From: Acanthococcus lagerstroemiae
Lineage: Eukaryota; Arthropoda; Insecta; Hemiptera; Eriococcidae
Assembly (NCBI GenBank): GCA_031841125.1
Contig: CM063113.1
Span: 43,616,197-43,680,196, forward strand
Length of the DNA stretch: 64,000 bases
Reading direction: 5' to 3'
Shown: in pieces, positions 36,973 through 46,500 of the stretch
How the letters are laid out: the number at the start of each line of letters is the position of its first letter
How positions within the stretch are numbered: position 1 is the first letter of the stretch
The notes under the pieces: model-generated
What the model saw: only the letters and a program-made list of their open reading frames with translations
Databases searched by the model: none
What the model was told of the DNA's origin: nothing
Made by a program: the position numbers and the translations under genes

Positions 36973-39900
36973 ATAAATAAAAAAGTGGTTGTGGGTATCC
37001 CCAAAACAAAAATATAAAACATTGATAGATTACATTGTAACACCAAGGAAAAATAACGTGATTTACAATTATAATTTCGATGAAATTTTTAAATTCCAAT
37101 CTGATCATCGTGTACTACTGATGAAAATAAGACTAAAAGAGAAATACAAACCTTTCAAAAAATATCTAAGCACCTCGAGTTACATAAACCCTCATAAATA
37201 TTCAAATGAAGTACTGAAGGAACTGGGAAGAAATAATATTGAAGACAATTACTACCTAAATGGAGACATTAACAAATACAATCAAATTATCAAAACAATA
37301 AAAACAGCAACAGGAAAAGCGAAAGAGGAGAGGAAAGAAAAGATTGGGGGACTTATAAATCAAAGAAATGGCGATCTGAAAAGAGGCAAAGAATATTACA
37401 AATGAGAAGAGCTGCATTACTAAAAATTAATAGAAAAGAAAAAAAGGACAAAATTGAATTAAATATAGTTTCAAAAACCATTAGGAGCAAAATCAGGGGA
37501 AAATAGAATGTACAGAGAAAAGACATAACTAGGAAAACCCTCGAAGGCAATAAAAACATCAGAAACATGAAAAAGAAGCTCAGCATAGGAACCCGGTGGA
37601 CCACATACTTCGTAAACCAAGAAGGGAAAAGAAATTCACGACAGGAGAGGAATTAACGAGACAATCACAAACTTTTACGAGAAATTATAAGAAGAAAAGG
37701 GAAGAAGTGATTATGAGGAAAAAACAAACAGCGAGGATACAAAAAATACGGAGAAGGAACCCAAATTCCTAACTGAAGAAGTACTAACAATAATCAGTAA
37801 ATTAAAAATCAAACAAAAGCCCAGGACACGATGAGTATAAAATTGGCGGGAGAAAAAATGGCTAGAACACTCACGAAAATTTTCAAAATAATTTTGGAAA
37901 ATGGAAAAATACACAAAGATTGGAAATATTCGAATATTATAACATTATTTAAAAAAGGAGATAGACACGAAATCGAAAATTATCGCCCCATAACCATAAG
38001 TCCTATAGCAAAAATTTTTTCGAAATTGCTGGAGACAAGAATCCAAGCAATTTTATCATACCAACAATCTATAAATCAAGCAGGATTTAGGAAGTCGTTC
38101 TCAACCCTTGACTATTTACACGCCACGAATCAAACCACATAGAAAAAAGCTTAGAATATAAAATTGAACTATATATCGCACTAACTGATTATAACAAAGC
38201 CTTCGATTCCCTCAAGCACCATATTTCATGTTCTCAGCATTGGAAAACCAAGGTATTCCCCGAATTTGCGTACAGTTAACAAAGGAAATGTAAAAAGGGC
38301 TAAAAGCAAAGATAATAACAGACGATGAGGGAAAATACTTACTTTGATATACGCAAAGGAGTCAAGCAAGGGGACCCATTATCTCCAATCTTATTCAGTA
38401 CTGCTTTTGAAGAAATGTTCAGTAAAATTGGGAAGGGAAGAGTATAAATGTTAATGGAAAATACATGTCAAACCTGAGGTTTGCAGACGATGTAACCCTT
38501 TTTGCCAACATAAAAAAAGAATTGACAAAAATGATAAACAAAATAAAAGAATTCGAAAATGAAACAGGATTCACAATAAATATAGAAAACTCGAAAATGT
38601 TGACCATCTCAGAAGACTTGAAACAAATTGTAACAAAGGACAATCTAAAATTAGAAGTAGTGAAAGAACCAACATACCTTGGGCAATCAATATCTTTTGA
38701 TAATCGCAATGCGAAAGAAATAAACGCAAGAATTACAAAGGCATGGTCAAAGTACTGGTCTCTTTAAAATATTTTTAAAGTTTCCTTTACCTCTTCGCGA
38801 AAGAGTGAAATTTTCAATGTGTGTGTAGTCCCAACTCTAATATATGGATGCCAAACATGGTCACTAAATCAAAAACTTTTGAATAAAATAAAAACTATAC
38901 AGAACGCAATGGGACGATTAATTTTGGGTATAAAAAGAAAGGATCACACAAAACTAGAATTTATCAAAAAGAAATTGAGAAATAATCAAGATGGAGTGAG
39001 AACAACAAGGAGGCTAAAATGGGGATGGCAACGAAAGATGGACATATTCTACAACCTTTTGGCAACCTTTCGAACATAAAAGAAACCGGGGAAGCCAAAA
39101 AAACAAGATGCGCGGATGATATAAATAGATTCCTTGGTAGTCAACATTTTCAAAGAATATAGCTATCTATAGACAAGAATGGGAGTGCCTACAGGAATCC
39201 TTTGCTCTTTATGGGCCGGAAGGGACGTGAGCCCTATCACCACAAATAACATGTAAACATATGTTATAGCGGTTCCCAATAACGGATATTGATTGATTGA
39301 TTGATTTTCAGAAAGCTCGAAAGTGCTTATTCATGAAAGCATGATTACCAATACAGGGGTATCGTGAGGCCATTTTGTTGAAGAAGATTCTTCGTGTTTT
39401 TTTTTGTTTTTCTTTGGGAGGGGGGCTTTTTCTTTCTTGTTTTCTGGTCAGATGAAGTAATAGGAAATGTTTGTAGTACATTTTTATTATTCATAACGCA
39501 GAAAGTAATAAACGACGTTAAGTGACGCAGCAACGCCTTCATGTACTACATATGCTATTTATTGTACTTCAGTGCATGAATCAGCAAAGAAAAAGGAAAA
39601 GTTATTGGCTAGCAAAACTGAAACATCAAAGTGAAGTTTTTCTTTTAGAATTTTTATGACACTTGTGGTTAGTTTATTTTACGAGAATACGGAAAATTGT
39701 ATATAATTAGTTTTAAAATGCCGAGAAACGCTTTATTTAAATTTCGTTTTAAAGAATTGCTTTGTAATCGAACTATCAGAAGTGACAAGTAGAATGAACA
39801 ATGCAAAAAGAAGGAATACCACGTTGTGTTAGGCATAGAAAAAATTTACTGCTGTTTCAAATTAGGGGGGGTCAACCGACAGAGTTTGATGGGGGTCTGC

Positions 39901-40464
39901 TTCATTGGACCAAGGGAATCACGACAACCCTGCAATACATTTGAGAATTATTCTTCTGATGGCGCATTCTACACTCTGTCTTGAGCTGTTGGCCCTGGCA
40001 GAAATGTATTGCTTCCTTGAAAGCACCTCAGACCCCTGAGGTTTCAGAAACTTCCCGAAAAACAGCACGACAGATAAATTACAAACGGGAATGACTCAAA
40101 TCTCAAGGTTAGGTTCAGAAATTGTGTACAAGATATACATTGATAAAAAAATATAACTGGTCAAGATGCAGCATGCCTCTTGCAGTTACCAGGTTACTTT
40201 TGCATACTCCCTGCTCGTTCGTGACTTCTCAGTAATTGACCACATAATACGTGGGTCACTTTCCTTGAAGGGTTTTAGCTTCAGCAAATTCTAGTTTCAA
40301 CTCACTTGTGGTAACTTGAACTATGTACTCACTGTTTGCCAAATTGCTAGTTGCAGTCTGTTCCAGCTAATTGTATTATAGTACACATAATTTTTCTTTT
40401 CTGTTTCCAGACTCTGAAAGTTGATGACGTTGTCTGCACACGAACTTACAAATACGAGTCCTAA
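21706..40464 (+). CDS. Fatty-acid-binding protein (muscle/insect type), 3 exons, 140 aa
   Basis: Exons: 21706-21799, 31737-32011, 40411-40464; GT-AG introns; 423 nt, 140 aa. It is a small cytosolic carrier of long-chain fatty acids that folds as a ten-stranded beta-barrel. Family landmarks: RKYKLDLDSSKNFDEYMKAIG near the N-terminus, GLVTRK, FKLGEEFDEETLDGRKVKS in mid-protein, LIQVQK, and the C-terminal VCTRTYKY with the Arg-x-Tyr pair that binds the carboxylate. Intron 1 follows AIG and intron 2 precedes TLKVDDV. Intron 2 of the ancestral four-exon FABP gene is absent, as in locust FABPs. Introns of 9.9 and 8.4 kb are packed with transposons. The N-terminus is several residues longer than in many relatives. 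AATAAA at 40633-40638 is a likely poly(A) signal. Confidence 0.95.
23191..24829 (-). mobile_element. hAT transposon, 1639 bp, with decayed transposase
   Basis: The ends CAGGACCGGATTTAC and (inverted) CAGGGCCGGATTTAC match at 14 of 15 positions. The 8-bp target duplication CTCGATAG is perfect, at 23183-23190 and 24830-24837, and falls inside a SINE. The minus strand carries remnants of a transposase. A poly-G run and CGCGCG tract lie near 23265-23330. Confidence 0.93.
23735..24434 (-). pseudogene. hAT transposase remnant with C-terminal dimerisation domain
   Basis: Three minus-strand frames in series make up the 3' part of a transposase of the ZMYM-like hAT group. The last (23735-23995) contains SNYSGERSFSVLRRIKNYLW, the hallmark of the hAT C-terminal dimerisation region. 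The middle one (23974-24243) begins with MVNEMERRKTAY. The upstream one (24198-24434) contains ENIWSTRWSG. The frames are offset and a poly-A/T run sits in the middle frame, so the gene is broken. The zinc-finger and catalytic N-terminal portions are missing or unrecognisable. Confidence 0.8.
25262..25650. repeat. Left arm of a ~390-bp inverted repeat
   Basis: The segment beginning TATAGTCCAGGAATATTAAA is closely matched in reverse complement by 28430-28831. Shared landmarks include GACAACTCCCTAATAAAC, GACCGTACCTCCACAAATA and GGTCTCTCTCACTTTT. The open frame of 95 codons across it has no counterpart frame in the other arm and looks fortuitous. Confidence 0.75.
25996..26110. mobile_element. 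5' part of a CAGGGACGTA-type MITE
   Basis: CAGGGACGTACCGAAGAG followed by CCCAACTAATTCAACTCAAG and TTCCCAAGTATCAAAAATTC matches the inside-end text of the MITEs at 46659, 48213 and 55157. I could not find the right end, so the copy is partial or rearranged. Confidence 0.45.
26988..27158. mobile_element. MITE, ~171 bp, with CCCGTAGCCA ends
   Basis: The left CAGGCCCGTAGCCA and the inverted right CAGTCCCGTAGCCA match at 13 of 14 positions, with G- and C-rich stretches inside. A partial copy of the left half is at ~25681-25761 (CCCCGTAGCCATGG, then AAGCTGGGGCTGAG). Target duplication is not clear. Confidence 0.6.
27368..28000. mobile_element. Palindromic hAT-like MITE, 633 bp, with perfect 8-bp target duplication
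   Basis: It starts CAGAGCAGTGCACGATACC and ends with the near-exact complement (GGTATTGTGCACTGCTCTG). ATACCTAC flanks both sides, at 27360-27367 and 28001-28008. The two halves (27368-~27697 and 27710-28000) are inverted copies. The terminal motif also occurs at the centre, with GTACCTACCAG between the halves. The open frames inside mirror each other and are products of the palindrome. CAG at the end plus an 8-bp duplication fits hAT. Confidence 0.88.
28430..28831. repeat. Right arm of a ~390-bp inverted repeat
   Basis: Reverse complement partner of 25262-25650, with a few scattered differences and small gaps. The two arms enclose ~2.8 kb that includes the palindromic MITE. It could be two opposite insertions of one repeat or the arms of a larger element. 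Confidence 0.75.
29590..29680 (+). mobile_element. Probable 3' end of a non-LTR retrotransposon
   Basis: CCCCCTGTTATTTTGGCC, then TTCGGGCGCTTGTTGTGC, ends in GGGGCATAAATGAATGAATA and AATAATTATT. This compact G/C hairpin followed by an ATAAATGAATGA-type short repeat is common at LINE 3' tails. No reverse transcriptase remains upstream, so the copy is heavily 5'-truncated. Confidence 0.5.
31209..31485. repeat. Dispersed repeat containing GGTTTGATGCAGCTCTCC
   Basis: The stretch from CAGTCTTAGGACCGGTTTGA through GCAGCTCTCC and TTGTGCAGGTTCTTTCAT resembles, from memory, a repeat end seen widely in arthropod genomes. There is only one copy in this window, so this is a tentative label. It stands ~250 bp upstream of FABP exon 2. 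Confidence 0.4.
32100..32760. repeat. Degenerate GACTC/GACTT short repeat in FABP intron 2
   Basis: AAGACTCTTCAAGACTTCTT and similar phrases recur irregularly every ~20 bases. Similar tracts lie at 33000-33260 and 35440-35780. It reads as an old minisatellite, and the ORFs within it have no support. Confidence 0.45.
33506..34755. mobile_element. TIR element, ~1250 bp, with CAGGGCGGC ends and a nested MITE
   Basis: The left end CAGGGCGGCCAAC and the inverted right end CAGGGCGGCTAAC match at 12 of 13 positions. ATTCCTGAGA and AATACCTGAG repeats occur subterminally on both sides. The mariner-like MITE at 34043-34408 sits inside, so this element is the older one. There is no clear transposase and the flanking duplication is not evident. 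Confidence 0.6.
34043..34408. mobile_element. Palindromic MITE, Tc1/mariner-like, copy 2
   Basis: The ends AGACCAGTTTTGTG and their inverted counterpart agree, and TGACGTCA follows within each end. The inner arms share AAAAACACACGGAGCAAAGA with the copy at 10219-10566. The arms pair with each other over most of the element, so a transcript would fold into a long hairpin. Confidence 0.7.
34863..35112. repeat. C-run-bounded dispersed repeat, copy 1
   Basis: A C-run at ~34876-34885 opens a block (TTGGCAGATTTTGAAACTAT, then ATTTGAATTTTTAACTTTTT) that closes with another C-run at ~35084-35096. The same block starts again at 63667 and runs off the window, so this is a repeat family. Confidence 0.6.
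36140..39310 (+). mobile_element. RTE-type LINE, broken, ending in TGAT repeats
   Basis: Endonuclease text: TGTLNVRTLK (36295), IMGDWNDQIGRKK (36800), LIDYIVTPR and FQSDHRVLLMKIR (37020-37125). Reverse transcriptase text: WKYSNIITLFKKGDRHEIEN, YRPITISPIAKI (37920-38030), KQGDPLSPILF near 38360 and SNLRFADDVTLFA (38467), then PTLIYGCQTW (38828). This order and these phrases fit the RTE clade. The 3' end at 39286-39308 is a run of TGAT, the short-repeat tail typical of RTE. Frameshifts, stops, a ~28-bp T run (36940-36967) and a ~95-bp insertion near 36600 show it is dead. It lies sense in FABP intron 2. Confidence 0.88.
39311..40410. other. 3' part of FABP intron 2
   Basis: I see no gene or clear repeat. 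There are short homopolymer runs only, and a polypyrimidine tract (TTTTTCTTTTCTGTTTCCAG) precedes FABP exon 3. Confidence 0.4.
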
Positions 40465-40491
40465 TGAGGCCGACAAATATTTCCGAACGTT

Positions 40492-40638
40492 TTTATTATA
40501 AACGGCATGTACAAACGTCGTAATCAATTTTTCGTAAAAACAAAGCATAACCGCATCGAATATTTTTTTAAAAGAAACTGCTCTTGAAAGTTTCAGTGAT
40601 TGTAAGATTTCTTTCGACTCCGTCTTCTGGCAAATAAA
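40492..40638. promoter_or_regulatory. Overlapping convergent poly(A) signals of FABP and the Pro/Gly/Met-rich gene
   Basis: AATAAA on the plus strand at 40633-40638 lies 169 bp past the FABP stop. AATAAA on the minus strand (TTTATT at 40492-40497) lies ~250 bp past the stop of the opposing gene. If both are used, the transcripts overlap tail to tail by roughly 130-180 bp. Confidence 0.5.
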
Positions 40639-40744
40639 TATAAGTTTGATAATTCTGCACTTTCTTCAGTTATTGTCCGCGGTATCGAAGTGTCAAAAAA
40701 TACTGTCGTTCGGGAGATTTTCATAATCAATTTCTGTTCCGTTC

Positions 40745-42218
40745 TCATAACCCCAGCCAGGAGAATATCAGGCAGGCTGGATGCGGCAGTGACATGAAAG
40801 GCAGTGGCGGCGGCGGAGGAGGTGGAGGCGGAGGTGGAGGCATCGGAGGGAACATCGACCTCGGCCTGTAGAAAAACCTGCACCATCCGGTACACCTGAA
40901 ATCGGACGAAAAATTAGTATTATCGAACAGAGCATAGGTAGCATTTTTAAAGTATAAGAAATCTATTTGAAACCTAAGGGGGAAATTGAAGAACGGTTTT
41001 TTCAACTTTGCTTGAAATTTCCTTAGAGACATCTATTTTTGCGCCTATCCGCTTTTATTTTAATATACAAAACACCAACGTACCCTGTGGATGACTTCAT
41101 TACTTAAACATGTGGTAAAAGGGCATATAAAAAGACGGCCAGAGCGAAGGTTGAGAAGGTCCCCTGCAAAAGAGAAAATTCATGACCAGATTTTCCAGTA
41201 TAAATCCACAACGACCGCAATTTTTCTGAGAACGCTTCGGATCAAGGGAAATTCGTGTAACTATTCTTCGGGTAAAAACAAAAATTGTAAACTTCAACAG
41301 CTGTTTGCTGCGATTTGCCTGAATTCTGTGACTGTTCTTTGGAAAAAGCAGTTTTTTGAACTGCTTGCCAAAAACGCAGCGAAAAGCTGTTTTTGAGACA
41401 GACTTTTTAGGAAAAAGTTTCCACAACTGACTGTTCGAGCAAGCAGTCTCGTAACTAGCTTCCAAAAAAGCAATTTCTACGATGCACTCTCTCATTCAAG
41501 AAAAAAACAAACATGTTTAGCACTCTGAAGTAAGAAAAAAGGAGTTTCCCTGATTGATTCCCTGATTTTCAAAAAACAGTCTCCTTAACTGGCCCTTGAA
41601 AAAAATCCATCTAGCTATGTAACTAAATCTTTCTCTGAAGAAAAAAATAAAAAAGTTTTTCCGACTCAAAAAAAGCAACTATGGTGACTGACATTTTCAA
41701 AATGCAACACCTTTAAATGGCTATCGGAAAAGAAAGTCTATTCCGGACCGTGACAGGCTCTCTAAAAGGTTCTCATTTCTCCTTGACTGCATTTAAAGAA
41801 AGAAATTTCGGTTACTGGCCCCCCTCTAAAGAAGAAAAGTGATCTCTGTGAATGCCTCCTTACGAAAAGAAATCTCTGTTACTGGCTCTCTCTACCAGGG
41901 ACGAAGGTAAGGGGGACACGAGGGGAGGCAGCCTATCCTCCAACCCTCCGCTGGAGTTGGGAAATTTTAGTAGATGGATCAAAAGTTGGAAAAATCCAAT
42001 AAGTCGAAAGGTTCCTTTTTTTTTTTTTTTTTACCAATACAAACAAAAAAATGTTGTTTGATATTTGGAAATTTTGAGTTTAGTCAGTTGGGAATTTAAC
42101 AATTTTTGTCCTTCCAGGAAAAACTCTTCGGTACAAAGCAATATTTGTGACTGAGTCTCCTTCTAAAAAATAATCAATCTTTGTGACTGCCTCCTTACGA
42201 AAAGCAATCTTTGTTACT

Positions 42219-42254
<36 letters not shown>

Positions 42255-42506
42255 GAAAAGATGAATTTCCCTGATTATCAGAAAAAGTGGTTTCTGTAAC
42301 TGGCTTTTAAAAAAATGCAATGCTGTGAATGGCACTCCCAAAAAAATTAGTCTCTGTGCTAGCCCTAAAGAAAACATAAAAATAAAATAAAACAAAAAAA
42401 ACTGTCACTAACTTCTCAGAAAAATCTATCTACATGACTGACTCCCTCAGTAAAACGCAAAGCAGTTTCTGTAACTGGCTCCTCAAGAAGCAATATTCAT
42501 TACTCA

Positions 42507-42563
<57 letters not shown>

Positions 42564-43318
42564 AGAAAAAAAAATCAATCTTTTGATTGAATTTTTGGAA
42601 AAAGCAATCCTTAAGACTGACTAGGTCTTGAAGAGAAAACAATCTCCAAGAGACTTTGATGAGCCCTCAAAAAGATCAGTTTCCGTGACTGGCCCTTTAG
42701 AAAAAGCTTTCTCATGGGCTCCTAAAAAATAGTAGTCTGTATGACTTACTCTAAAAAATAAACTAGTCTCCCTGACTGGCTCTTTAGGAAAAAGCAATCT
42801 CTGTGACTTGCTCTCTCAAAACATCCGACTACGTGACTTGTTCTTCAGAAAAAACAATTTCTGTAAAATGCTCTTTACAAAAAGTAATCCTTATGACCGG
42901 CTCTCTTTCGAAAAAATTAGTCTATGACTGGCTCTTTAGCAAAGGTAATTTCTATAACAGACTTTTTTTCGAAAAAAGTTATTTCTGGGACTGATTCTAA
43001 ACTGTCTCTATGACTGGCTCTTCAGGAAAAGCAATTTTTGCGACTGATTCTTTACAAAAAGCAATCTCCAGGGCTCCCTCTCTGAAAAAAATTCCGACGG
43101 ACTCAGTAGAAAAGCAGACTCTCTGACTGGCTCTTCAAAAGAAAAAAGAAAAACAAAGGTCTCCGTGACTTGCTACTTAGAAAAAGCAATTTCTGTGGCT
43201 CTTCACGATAAGTAATCTTTGTGACCGGCTCTCTTTCGAAAAAATCAGTCTCTATGACTGGCTCTTTACAAAAAGCAATTTCTGTATCGGGCTCTTTTTG
43301 AAAAGTCATGTCTGTCTG

Positions 43319-43362
<44 letters not shown>

Positions 43363-43475
43363 CGGCTCTCTTTTGAAAGAAAAACAACAACAAAACTGTC
43401 TTTGTAACTAGCTTTTTAGAAAAAGCAATATTTTCGACTGGCTCTTTACAAAAAGCAGTCTCCATGGCAAGCTTC

Positions 43476-43526
<51 letters not shown>

Positions 43527-46500
43527 AAAAACAAAAACAAAAACAAAAAAAAACTTACGAACTTAGAAAAGAAAACCCCCAGACTGGCTTTTCAAGAAAA
43601 AAATAGTCTCAGTAACTGACTCTTAACAAAATGTTGCGACAAGCCTCTAGAAAAAACAGTAACTAGCTCTTCAGAGAAGCACTCCCTCCGCCATTCCAAA
43701 AACAGCGGCTTTGACTGGCTGGCTCTTCAACAAATGCGGTCCCTGTGACTAGCTTAAAAAAAACATCGACTGGCCTTTAAAAAAATGCAAGTCTTCATGG
43801 GCTACTGAAAGTGCATCCACAGAAGTAATCAATTAGAAAGCCATTTTGAACTGCGGAATTTTTTAAAGCTCGAATTTTCCACCCAGGGTTCTCCATATTC
43901 TCAAAGTGAGTGATTGCGCAGCTCCTATAAAAATGCACCTAGAGTCTGTAGTTTTCGATTCGCAGGGTATTTCTGACTGAGCTCGTCACTTCGCTTCCTC
44001 TCACCCCTACATTCCATCTTGTAGTTTTTGGTGACTAACTTGCATACGTTTGCTTACCACTGAGGATAAATGACCATATATTGAGCGTTGATGGTCGGTT
44101 GTTGTTGCTGAGCTCCTCCAGCAGTAGGGGGCCGAGTAGGCACTGTAAAATTCAAAAGGAAAATTAACTCGTAATTAGAAAGTCATATCGTTCTGACGAT
44201 ACACACTGAATCCTCAGCTAGCTGCATAAGAACCTTCTACTTACTCATCGTTGGTGCTCCACCGCCTCCTGGTGGCATAGTAGGTAACGCTGCACCTCCA
44301 CCAGGCCTCTGAGTCATTCCCCCTGGTCTCATTGTCGTTGGCATACCACCTGGCATTCCTCCTGCTCCTGGCATTCCTCCTGCCCCTGGCATTCCTCCTG
44401 CCCCTGGCATTCCTCCTGCCCCTGGCATTCCTCCTGCCCCTGGCATTCCTCCGGCCCCGGGCATTCCTCCTGGCCCTGACATTCCTCCTGGCATTGGCAT
44501 TCCTCCTGGCATTGGCATTCCTCCTGGCATTGTTCCCGGCATGGTGCCCGGCATTCCTCCGGGTCTAAGCGGTTGATTCGATACCGAAATATTGGCGAAG
44601 AACAACCCCACATGGTCGCAGACTACATCGCACGGCATCGGAAACAGTGGAAACGGGAGCGGACCCATCGCAAATCCGCTAGGGCCACCAGGACCAACGA
44701 AACCCGGTTGTATACCAAAAGGAGGCGGCTGAAACTGCGCTTGCTGAAACACAGATTATTCGTCGAAAGGTTACAACGAAATTTCCGTACGGTCGCTGCG
44801 ATTACGTTCAAAATGTGCCCGACCGTGGACGATCAAGCGTACGCGAGGGATCATCGCGGGATTAGTACCGGGAGGTCATCGTCGGATTCTGTTCACTTTC
44901 AGGCACACTTGGAACACAACAGAATGTACGTAGAAGTTGAAATCAAAATACCAGATCGTTACCCCGAGTAGGCCTTGAAGGCCGAATGGCAATCCCATGG
45001 GCATGGGTGCGGTAGGAGGTGGCGGATATGCTCCGAGCCCTCCGAAGAGGAGATTCCCGAGGCCGAACGGAGCCATTTGACAAGTCTGTAACAATAAGGC
45101 TCCACACATAAAACTGATCAGCTGATCTTGAATCAGAAGTGGGCGCAAGGACATCATGACGGTGAGATTTTTGTACAGTGCAGAGTTATTTACAAAAGGT
45201 GGCTGTTCGAGGTGCATTGTAGTAGGTAGGCTGGTGTGTTTTAGGTATGTGGGATTATTTCACCCATGCGCATCTATTGGTGCGATGAAAGCTTGTATCG
45301 ATCAAGTTTACTCTCTTAATATCAACACTGATGTTTACAAAAGGTTGATAATGGTATTGCCAAGACATTGATGTTTGCAATATTAAAAGTGAACATGAAT
45401 TGATTTTGGGAGTAAGTAAATTTGGAACTGGTATCTGTGCGTAAAATATCGGTCGATTTGAGTGATATAATATTGTAAAATTATGATAGGTAGGTACACT
45501 AGTCTTAACCCAGAACGCAATAAGAAGAGATTACAACAATCTTAAAACACGCGTGAATGAGTGAATGAATCGAACCAAACAGATATAGAAGAGTTTTAGT
45601 TAGGGTACATATGTATCTATCGAATCAGAAATAGGAACAAATGAATAAATTTCAACGCGATTATAGATATACATATGAGTTAATTGAATGAAGATTCTGT
45701 TTGGTTAATGGTATCGTGCATTCAGCATTCCTTGAAACAACCCGATTGACAGTTCGGAGAGCACTCACACAACATATCACAAACCACTGCCGTTTTGAGA
45801 CTTTTGGCCGATCACATTTTTTTGTGAGTGTTCAACATCTCATCATTTTTAGATAGTGAGTGTAAAGTGATCGCTCAGCATTAGTATGATTACTGAGTGA
45901 TGTTCACAAATGCACTCACAATTGGCCTCATTGTCAATCGGGAAATATCAACACACAAAATCTGTTACTTTCTTGAATCAACATTGTAGTCGAACTTAAT
46001 ATAGAATTCGACACATATACATTGAGTTACTCTGTCGACATCGACTTTTAGATTGGATTTCGCATCGATCCCGATATGGAATTCTATGCAAATATCAATG
46101 TCAACATGGTGACCCGACTCTTGTATTGAATTCTATATCAAATTCGATTGCAATGTGTCCATGTCAAAAAAGCGAAAGATTTTATTTAATGTTGGCAAAA
46201 GAGTCGATTTTTGTATCAACTGTATTTTAAGGAATAGGTTAACAGTTTGTAACCTACATTTCATGGCTAAATTGAAGTAAATTGACAGTTGCGTGGGTAA
46301 TCTTTGTATTAAGTAAGAGCTCATTATGAAATGTATAATTAGATGAGGAAACGTTGCTCGAGTATTACTTATCAAATAGATATTAATAGGTTCTCGGGTC
46401 GAATTTACATTTTTAGGTTTTTCGCTCAAGCTTGCTCCTCGAAGGAAACAAGGAAGGGGATACCTTTCACAAAATGAATAATGATCATCATTATATAGTA

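Noticed and set aside
40593..40895. 100-codon minus-strand frame starting YRMVQVFLQ and rich in Ser/Ala
   Set aside because: Overlaps exon 5 of the Pro/Gly/Met-rich gene in a frame that does not fit the phase left by exon 4.
42195..43546. Frames with Arg-Glu and Thr-His runs
   Set aside because: Direct translations of CT and GT microsatellites inside an intron.
44332..44613. Frames rich in LALLFLLPLAFL on the plus strand and QGQEEC on the minus strand
   Set aside because: They are other-frame readings of the MPGAGG coding repeat; only the Gly/Met/Pro frame joins with flanking exons.
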